Assembly (NCBI GenBank): GCA_030426345.1
Contig: JAUHYU010000005.1
Coordinates: forward strand, 1 to 64,000
From: Bacteroidia bacterium
GTDB taxonomy: Bacteria; Bacteroidota; Bacteroidia; Cytophagales; Cyclobacteriaceae
DNA: 64,000 bases
Direction: 5' to 3'
Position 1 is the first letter of the stretch, and each line of letters starts with the position of its first letter. Shown piece after piece: positions 41,320-51,756 of this stretch. The translations under genes were made by a program, and so were the position numbers. The notes under the pieces were generated by a model. The model ran no database searches. It had not been told where the DNA came from and saw only the letters and a list, made by a program, of their open reading frames with translations.

Positions 41320-41332
41320 AAAATTTCTTTTA

Positions 41333-41800
41333 GTGGCTGAAGAATACGATAGCAAAACCATTAAAGTGCCAAAATTTGAAGAATCTGCAGGCTTTTATAC
41401 CACCAAGCAGAGGAGTAAAATTATGTCTAAAATCAGGGCAAAAAACACAAAACCCGAATTGGCATTTCGCAAAGCGCTCTATGCACATAATGTAAGATAT
41501 CGGGTACACTGTAAGAAGCTACCCGGCAAACCGGACATTTCTAACTTGGCCAAGAAATTTGTGGTTTTTATTGACGGGGAGTTTTGGCACGGACATAACT
41601 GGAATGAGAAGAAAACCAAGATAAAATCCAATCGGGGGTTTTGGATACCGAAGATCGAACGCAATATGCAGCGCGACCGAGAAGTCAATGAACGATTAAA
41701 AGTCATGGGTTTTAGGGTCTTTCGGTTTTGGGAAAGCGAACTGAAAAAAGACCTTGAAGGGTGTGTGCAAAAGGTAAATGAATATATTATCTCTTTATGA
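41333..41800 (+). CDS. vsr: Very-short-patch-repair (Vsr-like) endonuclease
   Basis: TTKQRSKIMSKIRAKNTKPELAFRKALYAHNVRYRVHCKKLPGKPDI...VVFIDGEFWHGHNW...VMGFRVFRFWESEL. Confidence 0.93.
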   Translation: MAEEYDSKTIKVPKFEESAGFYTTKQRSKIMSKIRAKNTKPELAFRKALYAHNVRYRVHCKKLPGKPDISNLAKKFVVFIDGEFWHGHNWNEKKTKIKSNRGFWIPKIERNMQRDREVNERLKVMGFRVFRFWESELKKDLEGCVQKVNEYIISL

Positions 41801-41842
41801 ACCAAACGCAGATTGGTCTGGCAGTGCGACAGGCGAGAATAA

Positions 41843-41880
41843 AAAAAGCCTTCAAAATCCATGGATTTTGAAGGCTTTTT
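41843..41880. terminator. 38-bp perfect palindrome AAAAAGCCTTCAAAATCCATGGATTTTGAAGGCTTTTT; bidirectional terminator
   Basis: Core identical to the 5004-5039 palindrome; lies between convergent vsr and S46 peptidase genes. Confidence 0.82.
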
Positions 41881-41920
41881 GGCACTTGCAGAACTAAGCA
41901 ATCCTCAATACTTAACGAAA

Positions 41921-44131
41921 TCAATTTGCCTTTGTTTGTGCACTGCCGTTTTTGATAATGGTCATTTCATCGATCAGATGTGACGCACCGGCAAATTTAT
42001 CTATGATGAACAGAATATATCTGATGTCCACATTGATGCATCTCTGAATTACAGGCTCAAAAGCAATATCGCCGCTCATCGCCTCCCAATTGCCATCGAA
42101 AGCGGTACCAATCAGTTGTCCAGAGCCGTTGATCACCGGGCTTCCGGAATTGCCACCAGTGATGTCGTTATTGGTTATAAAATTGACATAGAGCTTACCG
42201 TTAGTGCCATATTGTCCATAATCCTTCGCTTCATACAAAGCTTTTAATTTAGGAGCCACAATGAATTCAGGATTGGTTGAATCCTCTTTTTCCATCACCC
42301 CTTCCAGTGTTGTGAGATAATTATAGTGTACCGCATCCCTTGGATTATAACTTGAAACTTTGCCATAAGTGAGCCTCATTGTCGAGTTGGCATCTGGATA
42401 GTATTTCTTATCTTTGTTCATCTTGCGGAGTGCCGCTATGAAATTTCTCCTGCCGAAATCCAATTGGCTAAGTGCCCCCCCTCTTTTTTCAGCAATATTT
42501 TTGTACGACTCATACACAGAATTGGCAAGGATATATCCAGGATCACTTTCCAATACCTCTGCACTTGGATTGGCATAAAAAGCCATCATTTTTCCATGAT
42601 TTACCAATATAGAATTAGAAAATATAAATGTGGAAAATGCATCATAGTCACTTGCCGAAGATGCCTTAAATCCATCCATCAGGTCGGATTCATTATGGAA
42701 TATGTTGCTGGCAGCTCTAAATCCTTTCGGGATGTAGGTCGTGTCGATGTCTTGCAGAAACAAGGCTGTCATGGCAGCTAATACCTGCTGGTCTATCTTG
42801 GGGTTATAATCTTTGAAAAAGTGCTCTGAGATGACCTTATAGTTTTCTATGGATTTTTGAGCCTTTTCAGGGTCTTCATCCTTCAATGCCTGTATCAAAC
42901 CACTCATTTTATAACTTGAGCTAACCAACTCTACACCAAAGCCAGCTTCGATATGATAATAAAATGGCAAATTATACTTTTCAATTTCATCATATGCCTT
43001 GCCGATTTCTGTCACAGGGTCTCCATATTCCTTTTCACGTGATTTTTTATCATGAATCCAATTAGAAACATTTCGCTCGATTTCTACCTTTTTATCGTAT
43101 ACATCTAGGTCTTTGAGTCCCTTGGTCTGGCCGATAAAGTATTTCCAATAATTGCTAATCCTCGCATATTTCGAGGCATACGCTAATCTCACCGCTGGGT
43201 CAGCATCCATGCCTTCCTTCATTATTTCTAGTTTTTTACCACGGATTTTTACCCTTGCAGGATTAGTTTCTTCAATGGCTAAATCCACGCCAAAAGAAGT
43301 GAGGTAGCGGTTGGTCGACCCGGGATATCCAAAAACCATAGCGAAATCATTTTCTTGCACGCCATCCAAAGAAACAGGCAAATGGTGCTTTGGCTTCAAT
43401 GGAATATTTTCTGGGGAATATTCTGCGGGTTTTCCATCTGGGCCACTATATACTCTAAACAATGAAAAATCCCCCGTGTGCCTTGGCCACATCCAATTAT
43501 CTGTGTCTCCACCAAATTTACCAATGGATTCCGGAGGTGCCCCAACCAAACGTACATCGTTATAAGTCTCATAAACAAACAAGTAAAATTCATTGCCTTC
43601 ATAGAAGGATTTTACTTTTACATCATAATGAGTATCTCCCTTGGCTTCTGTCTCTATTTCTGTAATTGCCGCATCTATTGTTTCAGTGCGCATATCTTCC
43701 GACATATCGGCTTTTACTTTCTTCAAAACCTTCTTGGTGACATCTTCGATACGTACTAAAAATTGAACAAATAGCCCCTCGTTCGGCAACTCATCGGACT
43801 TGGAAGCTGCCCAAAATCCATTGGTAAGAATGTCGTTTTCTACTGTGCTGTGACCTTGAACATAATCATAACCGCAGTGATGGTTCGTCAGCAACAAGCC
43901 GTCTTTTGAGATAATTTCTCCTGTACAAAAACCACCTCCCAGATTAACAACAGCATCCTTAAGTGACGAATTGTTGACACTATATATTTCATCAGCAGTC
44001 AATTGGAGGCCCATTTTCTCCATGTCCACCTGATTCAACCGCTTGACCAGCAATGGCAACCACATCCCTTCATCTGCAATGGCATTGGTTCCCAGCCCGA
44101 TGCACAATAAAAATATTAATACTTTCTTCAT
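41921..44131 (-). CDS. S46 family serine peptidase (DPP7/DPP11-like); start at internal MKKVLIFLL
   Basis: DEGMWLPLLVKRLN; LLTNHHCGYDYVQ; FGGDTDNWMWPRHTGDFSLFRVY; TGGNSGSPVING. Confidence 0.96.
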   Translation of the reverse strand: MKKVLIFLLCIGLGTNAIADEGMWLPLLVKRLNQVDMEKMGLQLTADEIYSVNNSSLKDAVVNLGGGFCTGEIISKDGLLLTNHHCGYDYVQGHSTVENDILTNGFWAASKSDELPNEGLFVQFLVRIEDVTKKVLKKVKADMSEDMRTETIDAAITEIETEAKGDTHYDVKVKSFYEGNEFYLFVYETYNDVRLVGAPPESIGKFGGDTDNWMWPRHTGDFSLFRVYSGPDGKPAEYSPENIPLKPKHHLPVSLDGVQENDFAMVFGYPGSTNRYLTSFGVDLAIEETNPARVKIRGKKLEIMKEGMDADPAVRLAYASKYARISNYWKYFIGQTKGLKDLDVYDKKVEIERNVSNWIHDKKSREKEYGDPVTEIGKAYDEIEKYNLPFYYHIEAGFGVELVSSSYKMSGLIQALKDEDPEKAQKSIENYKVISEHFFKDYNPKIDQQVLAAMTALFLQDIDTTYIPKGFRAASNIFHNESDLMDGFKASSASDYDAFSTFIFSNSILVNHGKMMAFYANPSAEVLESDPGYILANSVYESYKNIAEKRGGALSQLDFGRRNFIAALRKMNKDKKYYPDANSTMRLTYGKVSSYNPRDAVHYNYLTTLEGVMEKEDSTNPEFIVAPKLKALYEAKDYGQYGTNGKLYVNFITNNDITGGNSGSPVINGSGQLIGTAFDGNWEAMSGDIAFEPVIQRCINVDIRYILFIIDKFAGASHLIDEMTIIKNGSAQTKAN
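42578..42598. repeat. Dispersed motif copy AAAAGC-N10-CCATG
   Basis: AAAAGCCATCATTTTTCCATG, inside the S46 peptidase (peptide NHGKMMAF). Confidence 0.65.
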
Positions 44132-44188
44132 CTGTTGGTATATTTTAAAAACCTCTAATTGGTCGCTCAATAAGAAGCTGCTAAACTA

Positions 44189-45610
44189 CTAAAATGGTGC
44201 ATATAAATTAAAATAAAGAGCACGTTCCCCTTCAATATTCATGGAATATTCCCACCTCATCACCAGATCATAAAATGAAATGAGGTCAATCCCTACGCCG
44301 CCGCCATAAATGTACTTATCTGTAAATAAGTTATTTTGTTCGTAGCCCGGATAATTCGCTACATATCCTTGGTCGAAGTTCAAAGAGAAATAAGCAGAAA
44401 ATGGGATTTTACTGAACTGCTTCATAGGGATTATTTTGCTGGCATCTGTGTTAAAGGCAAACAACAACTTTTTCAGACTATTCTTTTGGATGATATAATT
44501 CTGCCCCTCAATAATATATCTTTCGTATCCGCGCAGAAAATCCCGTCTCAGTCCTACTGCACTGTAATTATAATATGGTTGATTGGCAGGCGAGGAAACC
44601 TGTCCACTAATGTTGGATGCAAAATAGAATTTTTTACCTAAGTCAAAATATCTGGAATACCTGGCATTAAGATTAAAAATATTGACATCGCCATATATTC
44701 CCAATCCGATCTTATCTGCTTTTACCCTCAGATAAGCCCCGGACAGCGGATATGAAACGAAATCTCGTAAATCCCAAGTGAAACTGTAGGAAAGAGCAAA
44801 ATAACTTTGATTGGTATTACCCGCTGAGAAATAGTTTGGATTTTCCATGGCCACTGTATCGGTAATGTTGGTAGCGGCTTGATGAATACCAAAACTGTGG
44901 GAAGCATAAAAATTAGGCCTGTAAGCCAAAGTGATTCCATTACGCCATTTTTCTCTCAAAACGTCTTCAGAATCCATGAACTGCTGCCGATGCCCTATAG
45001 TGGTATAAGCAATATTTTTGTTGGTGGCATAGTCAACATAAAAGCTTATTCCTAGCTTTTGATTTTTGTCTATATAAGGGACTTGATATGCAATGCTGAA
45101 CATTTTGGTATACCCGAATTGTGCGGTAAGATTTAAAATTTCCCGCCGCCCGCGGAAGTTGTAATGACGTAACTTCAAACCCCAATCCACCCGTGAGAGA
45201 TCTGCATCCTGATTGACCCACCATTCGGTAAAATTCCGATCGGCAAGCTGGAAAATAGGGCTTGGAAAAAAATACCACCGCTCTGATACCCTGATGATGA
45301 TATCCACTTTCTGGTTGGAAAGCTCAACGGTATTGACGTCTACACTTAGGAAAAGTTTAGAGTTTATCAGCTTTCTCTTGTCTGACTGGATTGTTTGAGT
45401 CAGTGATTCCCATGTATAGTATTTTCCATCCTCAAGACTTAGCTCACGTCGGATGATGTGCTCCTTTGTCTTTTTGAATCCTACAATAAATACTTTATCG
45501 ATCTGAACGGTATCCTGCCCAAGGTGGGTTTGGGGCATGGCGGCAAGGGCCTGACAACAATACGTCCCCAGACCAAGACACCCAAATGCTATAAGAAGTG
45601 CGCGTATCAA
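44189..45610 (-). CDS. BamA/TamA-family outer membrane protein with POTRA domain
   Basis: DKVFIVGFKKTKEHIIRRELSLEDGKYYTWESL POTRA; beta-barrel C-terminus NLYAPF. Confidence 0.85.
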   Translation of the reverse strand: MIRALLIAFGCLGLGTYCCQALAAMPQTHLGQDTVQIDKVFIVGFKKTKEHIIRRELSLEDGKYYTWESLTQTIQSDKRKLINSKLFLSVDVNTVELSNQKVDIIIRVSERWYFFPSPIFQLADRNFTEWWVNQDADLSRVDWGLKLRHYNFRGRREILNLTAQFGYTKMFSIAYQVPYIDKNQKLGISFYVDYATNKNIAYTTIGHRQQFMDSEDVLREKWRNGITLAYRPNFYASHSFGIHQAATNITDTVAMENPNYFSAGNTNQSYFALSYSFTWDLRDFVSYPLSGAYLRVKADKIGLGIYGDVNIFNLNARYSRYFDLGKKFYFASNISGQVSSPANQPYYNYSAVGLRRDFLRGYERYIIEGQNYIIQKNSLKKLLFAFNTDASKIIPMKQFSKIPFSAYFSLNFDQGYVANYPGYEQNNLFTDKYIYGGGVGIDLISFYDLVMRWEYSMNIEGERALYFNLYAPF

Positions 45611-45699
45611 TTTTCAAAAATATGATAATATTTCATACCCATATTTTAAAGAACATTGTTATGAATGCCCATGGAAAAAATGGACATTTTGCGTACCAT

Positions 45700-46854
45700 T
45701 TATTTGTCAGGGTCAGGTTGTTTCGGTTGTAGCCTTTTCAAATTCATAAGAATTAATATCCCGGCTATCACCAATGGTATTGACAGGACCTGCCCCATAT
45801 TCAAGCTCATGCTATCTTCAAAATCAACCTGGTTTTCCTTAACAAATTCATAGGCAAACCGTAATCCGAACAAGACAATCAGGAACGTGCCAAACAAAAG
45901 CCCTTCTGGGAGTTGCCCTTTTCGTCGTGTCCATAAATAGAATAAGAGCACAAATATTAGGAACGAAGAAATAGATTCATATAGCTGTGCCGGATGCCTT
46001 GCAATGGCCCGTGTTTTGACTATTGCAACCTGATTCCCATGACTATCCTGACTAGTAGTGAATTCTATTGGATGGGTTGGTGGTTCATAAATATGCAAAT
46101 TGATATATGCGTAGTTGCTAAGAATGGTCTTAATGGTAGATCTAGTAAGTTGATCTGCCACGGCAGCACTGTTCACTGCCTTGTTAAAATCCACTTCAAT
46201 ATTTACCGGTACATATCCGTTCTCATCGATAGACCGATCTTTGTCTTTAGAGAAATGCACCTTTTCTATCTGAGGCACATACTCCAGCCTGTCAATCACG
46301 TCCCTTGCAAATACAACTCCTTGTTCCGATCTTGTTGGTATTCCAATGATTTCAGAGTTCAGAAAATTTCCAAAGCGAATAAAACATCCCGTGATCGCTA
46401 CGCAAATCACGATGCGATCAACAACCCACAAATAACTCTGGCCTGGTCTTTTTTGTTTTTTCCATACAAATTTCCCTTTGAGCGGATTGATATCCACCAG
46501 ATAATTGATATACAAATAAATCGCTGTCAATATACCTATCGTTGCTCCGTGGCTAGCTAAGCCTCCTTCCCATGTCTTTAGTATAGAGATTGGGTCTTGG
46601 AGGTAGCGCATGGGTTCATAAAAGATCACATGCCCCAACCTGGCGCCAACTATGGTAAAAATGATCATCCATAAAGTCAGCGAATCCACATCCTTTTCCG
46701 GCTTTCCCTCTTCTCTAAATATTTTGTACATCAACTGCTGGCTAAGGATAAACCCAGCAGCGAACAACAATCCGTACCAACGCACCGGAATGCTTTCAAA
46801 TTGCGGGAAAATTTCGGGGGTTGGAGACCAAATGATGTAACTAAAAATATTCAT
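45700..46854 (-). CDS. lgt: Prolipoprotein diacylglyceryl transferase
   Basis: IPVRWYGLLFAAGF; GARLGHVIFYEP; GGLASHGATIG; IRFGNFLNSEIIG; RHPAQLYES. Confidence 0.96.
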   Translation of the reverse strand: MNIFSYIIWSPTPEIFPQFESIPVRWYGLLFAAGFILSQQLMYKIFREEGKPEKDVDSLTLWMIIFTIVGARLGHVIFYEPMRYLQDPISILKTWEGGLASHGATIGILTAIYLYINYLVDINPLKGKFVWKKQKRPGQSYLWVVDRIVICVAITGCFIRFGNFLNSEIIGIPTRSEQGVVFARDVIDRLEYVPQIEKVHFSKDKDRSIDENGYVPVNIEVDFNKAVNSAAVADQLTRSTIKTILSNYAYINLHIYEPPTHPIEFTTSQDSHGNQVAIVKTRAIARHPAQLYESISSFLIFVLLFYLWTRRKGQLPEGLLFGTFLIVLFGLRFAYEFVKENQVDFEDSMSLNMGQVLSIPLVIAGILILMNLKRLQPKQPDPDK

Positions 46855-46909
46855 TCTTTATGCGCATTAAAATTTTTGTGAATATAGGAATATTGGATGG
46901 GAATTGTTT

Positions 46910-48781
46910 TTATAAGTCATCTAATTCGGCCAATTCCTCTAGATACCCTGAAGACAAAATAGGAAATCTGCACCATGTGCGTGGATCCACATTAAAATCA
47001 TCCAGATGGAAAGCAGGGGCGGTTCTTTCCCTTTTCCATTGGTTTCTACACCACAGTGTATAGAATTTTCTGATGTGGGCTTTGAGCAACTCCTGTTCTT
47101 CCAATTTTTGAAAGGTTAATTTTTCAAAGACTTCTTTCGGTGACAACCTATCACGAATTGCCAGTTTTTCAATTTCAACAATTACACGATATGGCATCAG
47201 GTCGTTTTCGTCTGTTTGATGCCGCTCTAGCGGCCTCAGTTCCGCCGTAGGATTGAGGTTGTTTACATAACCAAGGCTCTTGTAACCCAAGGTCTTTTCT
47301 GCCCATACTAGCCACTTCAAAATAAAATGCTTATCCACAGCAGCAATCGGTGCAATGCTCCCGCTGGTATCACCATCCATTGTAGCATAGCCCACATCCC
47401 CTTCGCTACGGTTGGAGGTCACGAGCAAAAGTGCATTCTTAATGTTGGCGAGCATCCAAATGATTGGCGATCTGGTGCGCGCCTGAATGTTTTGCATGGC
47501 CAGATCATCTGTCTCCCAACTAAGATTCCTGCCCAAAACCTGCTCGATCTTGGCAGAATATCCCTTCACCTCCTCATCGATGTTCCAATGGTCAAAATGT
47601 GCTCCAATTTCCATGGCAAGCTCCTTGGCACTTTCCAAGGTTTCAACTGATGAATTCACAGTTCCTTGATAAGCACAATGGAGTAGGTCGTGTACTATAG
47701 CTTTAATTTGTTCATGGATTTTGAGGGCTTTTACCTTCTCAATCAAATGAACCTTGTGAAGCTTGGTTAAGCACTCTTCCACACCAATCTCCGAAATACT
47801 CCTTCGTACCATTTCGGCAACGAGAATAGCGCATGAAGAAGAATCTGCCCCACCGGAGAGTGAAAGTACAAAACCCTTGCTATGGCTTTTTCTGAGATAG
47901 TCAAATAAGGCAAGCGACTCTGCTTGGGTAAAGATATCGTTTTTATCTTCGGACGGAAGAGAATTGAATTTTGCGGAGGGATTCATGTCCATCGGATCAA
48001 TATCTGAAGTAATCAGATTGACGTCCTTGAACGAAAGTTTCTTGTTAAAATGCATCAATCTTCCATGACCGGCAATCACGATTTCACCATCGTAAATCAT
48101 CCTCCCGGCTTCGTTGCCTAGCAAATTAGCATAGATGTAATAACACGAGTATTTTTTGGAACTATCGACTACCAACCTCTCACGAGTGAATGACTTGCCA
48201 AATGCAAAATGACTCGCACTGGGGTTGAGAATTAATTGAATGCCTTTTTTCCGTAGTCTAGTTGCAGGCCGGTCTTTGTGCCAGGCATCTTCGCATATTT
48301 CAAATCCGGTGTGTACACCAAAGAGATCATAAGTTAGGTCGCCAAAAAGCACTGTTTTTCCATGAAAATGGTAGTCGATAGTTTTTCCGGCCTTCCATGG
48401 CATGAACCAACGTGGTTCATAGTGCACTCCGTCATTAGCCAAAAATTGCTTTGCAGTGATGCCAATAATTTCTTGGTCCTTTATTACCACAATACAATTG
48501 TAGGTGCTTTCATCTATTCGGATCGGCAACCCAATAGTCACAGCGATATCTATTGTCCATGGGAGTATACCGGGAAGGAATGAACAAGCTTTTTCTGGAA
48601 GCCAAGAACTTAAGAAAAGATCTTCACATCCATAACCCGTAACGCAAAGCTCAGGTAAGCAAAGAATTTTTACTTCTTCTGACTTTGCTTGAACAATAGC
48701 ATCTTGAATATTTTTGAGATTATTTTCCCAGTGCATGGGAATTTGATTTAGCGCAGCACCTGCAACTTTAATGTTTGCCAT
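46910..48781 (-). CDS. nadE: Glutamine-dependent NAD+ synthetase
   Basis: N-terminal nitrilase domain (LCLPELCVTGYGCEDLF) and C-terminal NAD synthase (VLSLSGGADSSSCAIL; TSNRSEGDVGYATMDGDTSG). Confidence 0.97.
   Translation of the reverse strand: MANIKVAGAALNQIPMHWENNLKNIQDAIVQAKSEEVKILCLPELCVTGYGCEDLFLSSWLPEKACSFLPGILPWTIDIAVTIGLPIRIDESTYNCIVVIKDQEIIGITAKQFLANDGVHYEPRWFMPWKAGKTIDYHFHGKTVLFGDLTYDLFGVHTGFEICEDAWHKDRPATRLRKKGIQLILNPSASHFAFGKSFTRERLVVDSSKKYSCYYIYANLLGNEAGRMIYDGEIVIAGHGRLMHFNKKLSFKDVNLITSDIDPMDMNPSAKFNSLPSEDKNDIFTQAESLALFDYLRKSHSKGFVLSLSGGADSSSCAILVAEMVRRSISEIGVEECLTKLHKVHLIEKVKALKIHEQIKAIVHDLLHCAYQGTVNSSVETLESAKELAMEIGAHFDHWNIDEEVKGYSAKIEQVLGRNLSWETDDLAMQNIQARTRSPIIWMLANIKNALLLVTSNRSEGDVGYATMDGDTSGSIAPIAAVDKHFILKWLVWAEKTLGYKSLGYVNNLNPTAELRPLERHQTDENDLMPYRVIVEIEKLAIRDRLSPKEVFEKLTFQKLEEQELLKAHIRKFYTLWCRNQWKRERTAPAFHLDDFNVDPRTWCRFPILSSGYLEELAELDDL
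47713..47732. repeat. Dispersed motif copy CATGG-N9-GCTTTT
   Basis: CATGGATTTTGAGGGCTTTT, inside nadE (peptide KALKIHEQ). Confidence 0.78.
48345..48364. repeat. Dispersed motif copy AAAAGC-N9-CCATG
   Basis: AAAAGCACTGTTTTTCCATG, inside nadE (peptide FHGKTVLFG). Confidence 0.7.
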
Positions 48782-48814
48782 GGATAATATTCTTAGAAAG
48801 AATGGGCAAATATA

Positions 48815-49531
48815 CTATTCAATATGAAGTTTTTCACAAGATTTCTGCGCGGCATTTTGCTCGGCTTTCTTTTTATTCAGGCCAGTGCCAAAGGCGATGG
48901 GCTCTCCCTCCATCTGAAGCTCCGCCTTGAACTCTCTATTGTGACTAGCTCCTTTTGTCTCGGTAATTACAAATTTCACCTCTTTGCTTTGTCGATGCGC
49001 CCATTCTATGATTTTACTCTTGTAGTTTGGGTTGGTGATGATGATTTTGTCCAAGTCATATTGTTGGCTCAATAATTTGCGAACAATAAACTTTCGTGTC
49101 GCACGATAACCCTTATCGAGGTAAACTGCCCCGACAAGTGCCTCCAATGTATCTCCATAAATGGATTTGTATGCCTGTCGGCTTCTTTTGTTATCAGAGT
49201 ATTCGATGATGTCATTAATGCCAATTTTTTTCGCCACTTGGTTTAGCGCATCGCGATTTACAATTCGGCTCCTGATTTCTGTTAGGAAGCCTTCGTCTTT
49301 AAGTGGGTATTTTTTGAAAAGGTATTCTGCAACGACTGACCCAAGAATGGCGTCTCCGAGATATTCCAATCTTTCGTTGGATTCCCTTAATCCAATTTTA
49401 TTTGGTTTTGCAATAGATCGATGCTGGGTAACTAACTTATAAAGCTCAATATTGCCGGGGGTGATTCCGGCAATGTTTTTCACTGATTGAATTAACTTAC
49501 TATTGTTTTTTGTATGAAAAAACCAACGCAT
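48815..49531 (-). CDS. rnc: Ribonuclease III
   Basis: NERLEYLGDAILGSVVAEYLF; YGDTLEALVGAVYLDKG; C-terminal dsRBD. Confidence 0.96.
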   Translation of the reverse strand: MRWFFHTKNNSKLIQSVKNIAGITPGNIELYKLVTQHRSIAKPNKIGLRESNERLEYLGDAILGSVVAEYLFKKYPLKDEGFLTEIRSRIVNRDALNQVAKKIGINDIIEYSDNKRSRQAYKSIYGDTLEALVGAVYLDKGYRATRKFIVRKLLSQQYDLDKIIITNPNYKSKIIEWAHRQSKEVKFVITETKGASHNREFKAELQMEGEPIAFGTGLNKKKAEQNAAQKSCEKLHIE

Positions 49532-49563
49532 TGAAAATTCCTTGTGTCAAGGGAGACCTATTT

Positions 49564-50814
49564 TTAGTTGAACTTCTTAAAAATTACAGAAAAGTTGTGG
49601 CCGCCAAACCCAAAGGTATTACTTAATGCAGCATTAACTGTTCGCTTTTGTGCCTTATTAAAAGTAAAATTGAGTTTGCCATCAATTTCATCATCATCCG
49701 TAAAGTGATTGATTGTAGGTGGCACTATTTGATTTTCTATCGCTAAGATTGCAGCGAGTGATTCGACAGCCCCTGCCGCCCCCAAAAGATGGCCAGTCAT
49801 GGATTTTGTTGAGCTTATGTTAAGATTATAAGCATGCTCCCCAAAAACACTCTTTACCGCCCTGGTTTCACTGATGTCTCCCAAAGGTGTTGAAGTACCA
49901 TGAACATTGATATAATCGATATCTTCAGGTTGCATATTTGCATCTTCCAAGGCATTTTTCATTACCATGGTTGCTCCATGCCCATCAGGGTGTGGTGCAG
50001 TAATGTGGTATGCATCGGCAGAGAGTCCTCCTCCAACCAATTCAGCATAAATATGCGCTCCTCGGTTTTGTGCATGTTCTAATTCTTCAAGGATTAATGC
50101 GGCACTTCCCTCTCCCAATACAAAACCATCTCTGTCTTTATCAAATGGTCTTGAAGCAGTAGTTGGATCATCGTTTCTTTCAGACAATGCACGCATAGCA
50201 TTAAATCCTCCGATTCCGGCTTCAACGACGGAAGCTTCCGATCCTCCGGAAATCATCACATCAGCTTTACCCAATCGGATATAATTGAAAGACTCTACAA
50301 GAGCGTTGGTGGCAGATGCACAAGCAGACACTGTTGCAAAGTTTGGACCTCTAAATCCATACTTTATACTGATAAAGCCTGAACTTATATCAATAATCAT
50401 TTTAGGAATAAAAAAAGGGTTGAACCTTGGGGTTCCATCACCTTTATTGAAATTGGTAACTTCATCCTGAAAGGAATTAATTCCTCCAATACCAGATCCC
50501 CAAATCACGCCTGCACGATCCAAATTGATTTTGGAAACGTCCAAGCCAGAATTTTCAAATGCTTCCTGTGCGGAGACAACGGCAAAAATACTGAACAGAT
50601 CAAGCTTTCGTGCTTCCTTTCTGTCCAAAAAATCAGTTGGATTGAAATTTTTCACCTCACAGGCAAACTGCGTTTTGAACTTTGAGGCATCAAATCGTGT
50701 GATGGGGGCCGCACCACTAACACCGTCTACCATACCCTGCCAAGTGTCTTTGACATTGTTGCCAAGCGGTGTTAGCGCTCCTAACCCAGTTACTACTACT
50801 CTTTTTAAATTCAT
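49564..50814 (-). CDS. fabF: 3-oxoacyl-ACP synthase II
   Basis: RVVVTGLGALTPLGN; SACASATNALVESF; NVHGTSTPLGD; SFGFGGHN-type C-terminus. Confidence 0.98.
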   Translation of the reverse strand: MNLKRVVVTGLGALTPLGNNVKDTWQGMVDGVSGAAPITRFDASKFKTQFACEVKNFNPTDFLDRKEARKLDLFSIFAVVSAQEAFENSGLDVSKINLDRAGVIWGSGIGGINSFQDEVTNFNKGDGTPRFNPFFIPKMIIDISSGFISIKYGFRGPNFATVSACASATNALVESFNYIRLGKADVMISGGSEASVVEAGIGGFNAMRALSERNDDPTTASRPFDKDRDGFVLGEGSAALILEELEHAQNRGAHIYAELVGGGLSADAYHITAPHPDGHGATMVMKNALEDANMQPEDIDYINVHGTSTPLGDISETRAVKSVFGEHAYNLNISSTKSMTGHLLGAAGAVESLAAILAIENQIVPPTINHFTDDDEIDGKLNFTFNKAQKRTVNAALSNTFGFGGHNFSVIFKKFN

Positions 50815-50841
50815 AAAAGAATTTTGGTGTTAAAAAGATTC

Positions 50842-51081
50842 TTAGCTTTTAACGTTTTCCTCCAAGTAGGATATTGCTTGACCTACCGTGGCAATATTTT
50901 CAGCCTGATCATCTGGAATGGAGATATTAAACTCCTTTTCAAATTCCATAATCAACTCGACTGTGTCCAGGGAATCCGCTCCCAAATCGTTTGTGAAGCT
51001 AGCCTCAGGAGATACTTCTGATTCCTCTACTCCGAGTTTATCAATAATGATTCCCTTTACTTTTTGTGCAATTTCTGACAT
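50842..51081 (-). CDS. acpP: Acyl carrier protein
   Basis: [21 protein letters not shown] phosphopantetheine site. Confidence 0.98.
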   Translation of the reverse strand: MSEIAQKVKGIIIDKLGVEESEVSPEASFTNDLGADSLDTVELIMEFEKEFNISIPDDQAENIATVGQAISYLEENVKS

Positions 51082-51316
51082 TTTATTCTGTAGATTTTGT
51101 TAAAACTCAGTGCAAAGAAATACATTTCACATATCATTGCCAAACAATTTTTTTAAACTATGGGTATTTATATGTTTTGAAGGTTATTATGGTCTATTTT
51201 TGGATCAGGATATTTATATTTTACATTTTGATACGATAATATCTTAAAATTGTTCGATCAACGAAAATTTGCAATTTGGCTCCATTTTAGAGCGTAAAGT
51301 TTGTTAGGATTGTGAT

Positions 51317-51745
51317 ATGAAAAAGCAAAAATTAGAGGCAGAAATTGATTATGATTTTTCATTGTTGGCTATTATTTCTGCCAACCGTGATTATAAGTTT
51401 GCATGGCTGATCAACCGCTTGATAGACATTCAATTAAATAAATCCTCAGATATTGAGTTTGACTTCTTAAAGAGCCAAAACCTCATTATTTCCAATTACA
51501 CCTATGAAACAGAAAACAGCAGCATCCAATTGTTAAAAAATAAATCGGTAGACTCTGTTGGAGGGAATGCCGCTTATTTGATGCCTGAATTGAACCGGTT
51601 CGATTATTTAATGCTTGTCAGGGGGTTTGAGGATACCTTTTCAATCGAAGAATTGAAAGCAAAACTTTCTGGCATTTCAAATGTACAGTTCGTACAGATT
51701 TTTCCTGTAGAAAATTTAAAATCTAGAGAAAATCTGATTTTCTAA
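51317..51745 (+). CDS. IPExxxVDY family protein
   Basis: 142-aa ORF; LEAEIDYDFSLLAIISANRDYKFAWLINR; C-terminal IFPVENLKSRENLIF; family from memory. Confidence 0.7.
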   Translation: MKKQKLEAEIDYDFSLLAIISANRDYKFAWLINRLIDIQLNKSSDIEFDFLKSQNLIISNYTYETENSSIQLLKNKSVDSVGGNAAYLMPELNRFDYLMLVRGFEDTFSIEELKAKLSGISNVQFVQIFPVENLKSRENLIF

Positions 51746-51756
51746 CTCAACAATTA

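Noticed and set aside
45700-46854. Roughly 90-residue insertion in Lgt
   Set aside because: I believe an extended Lgt is common in Bacteroidota, so probably not unusual.
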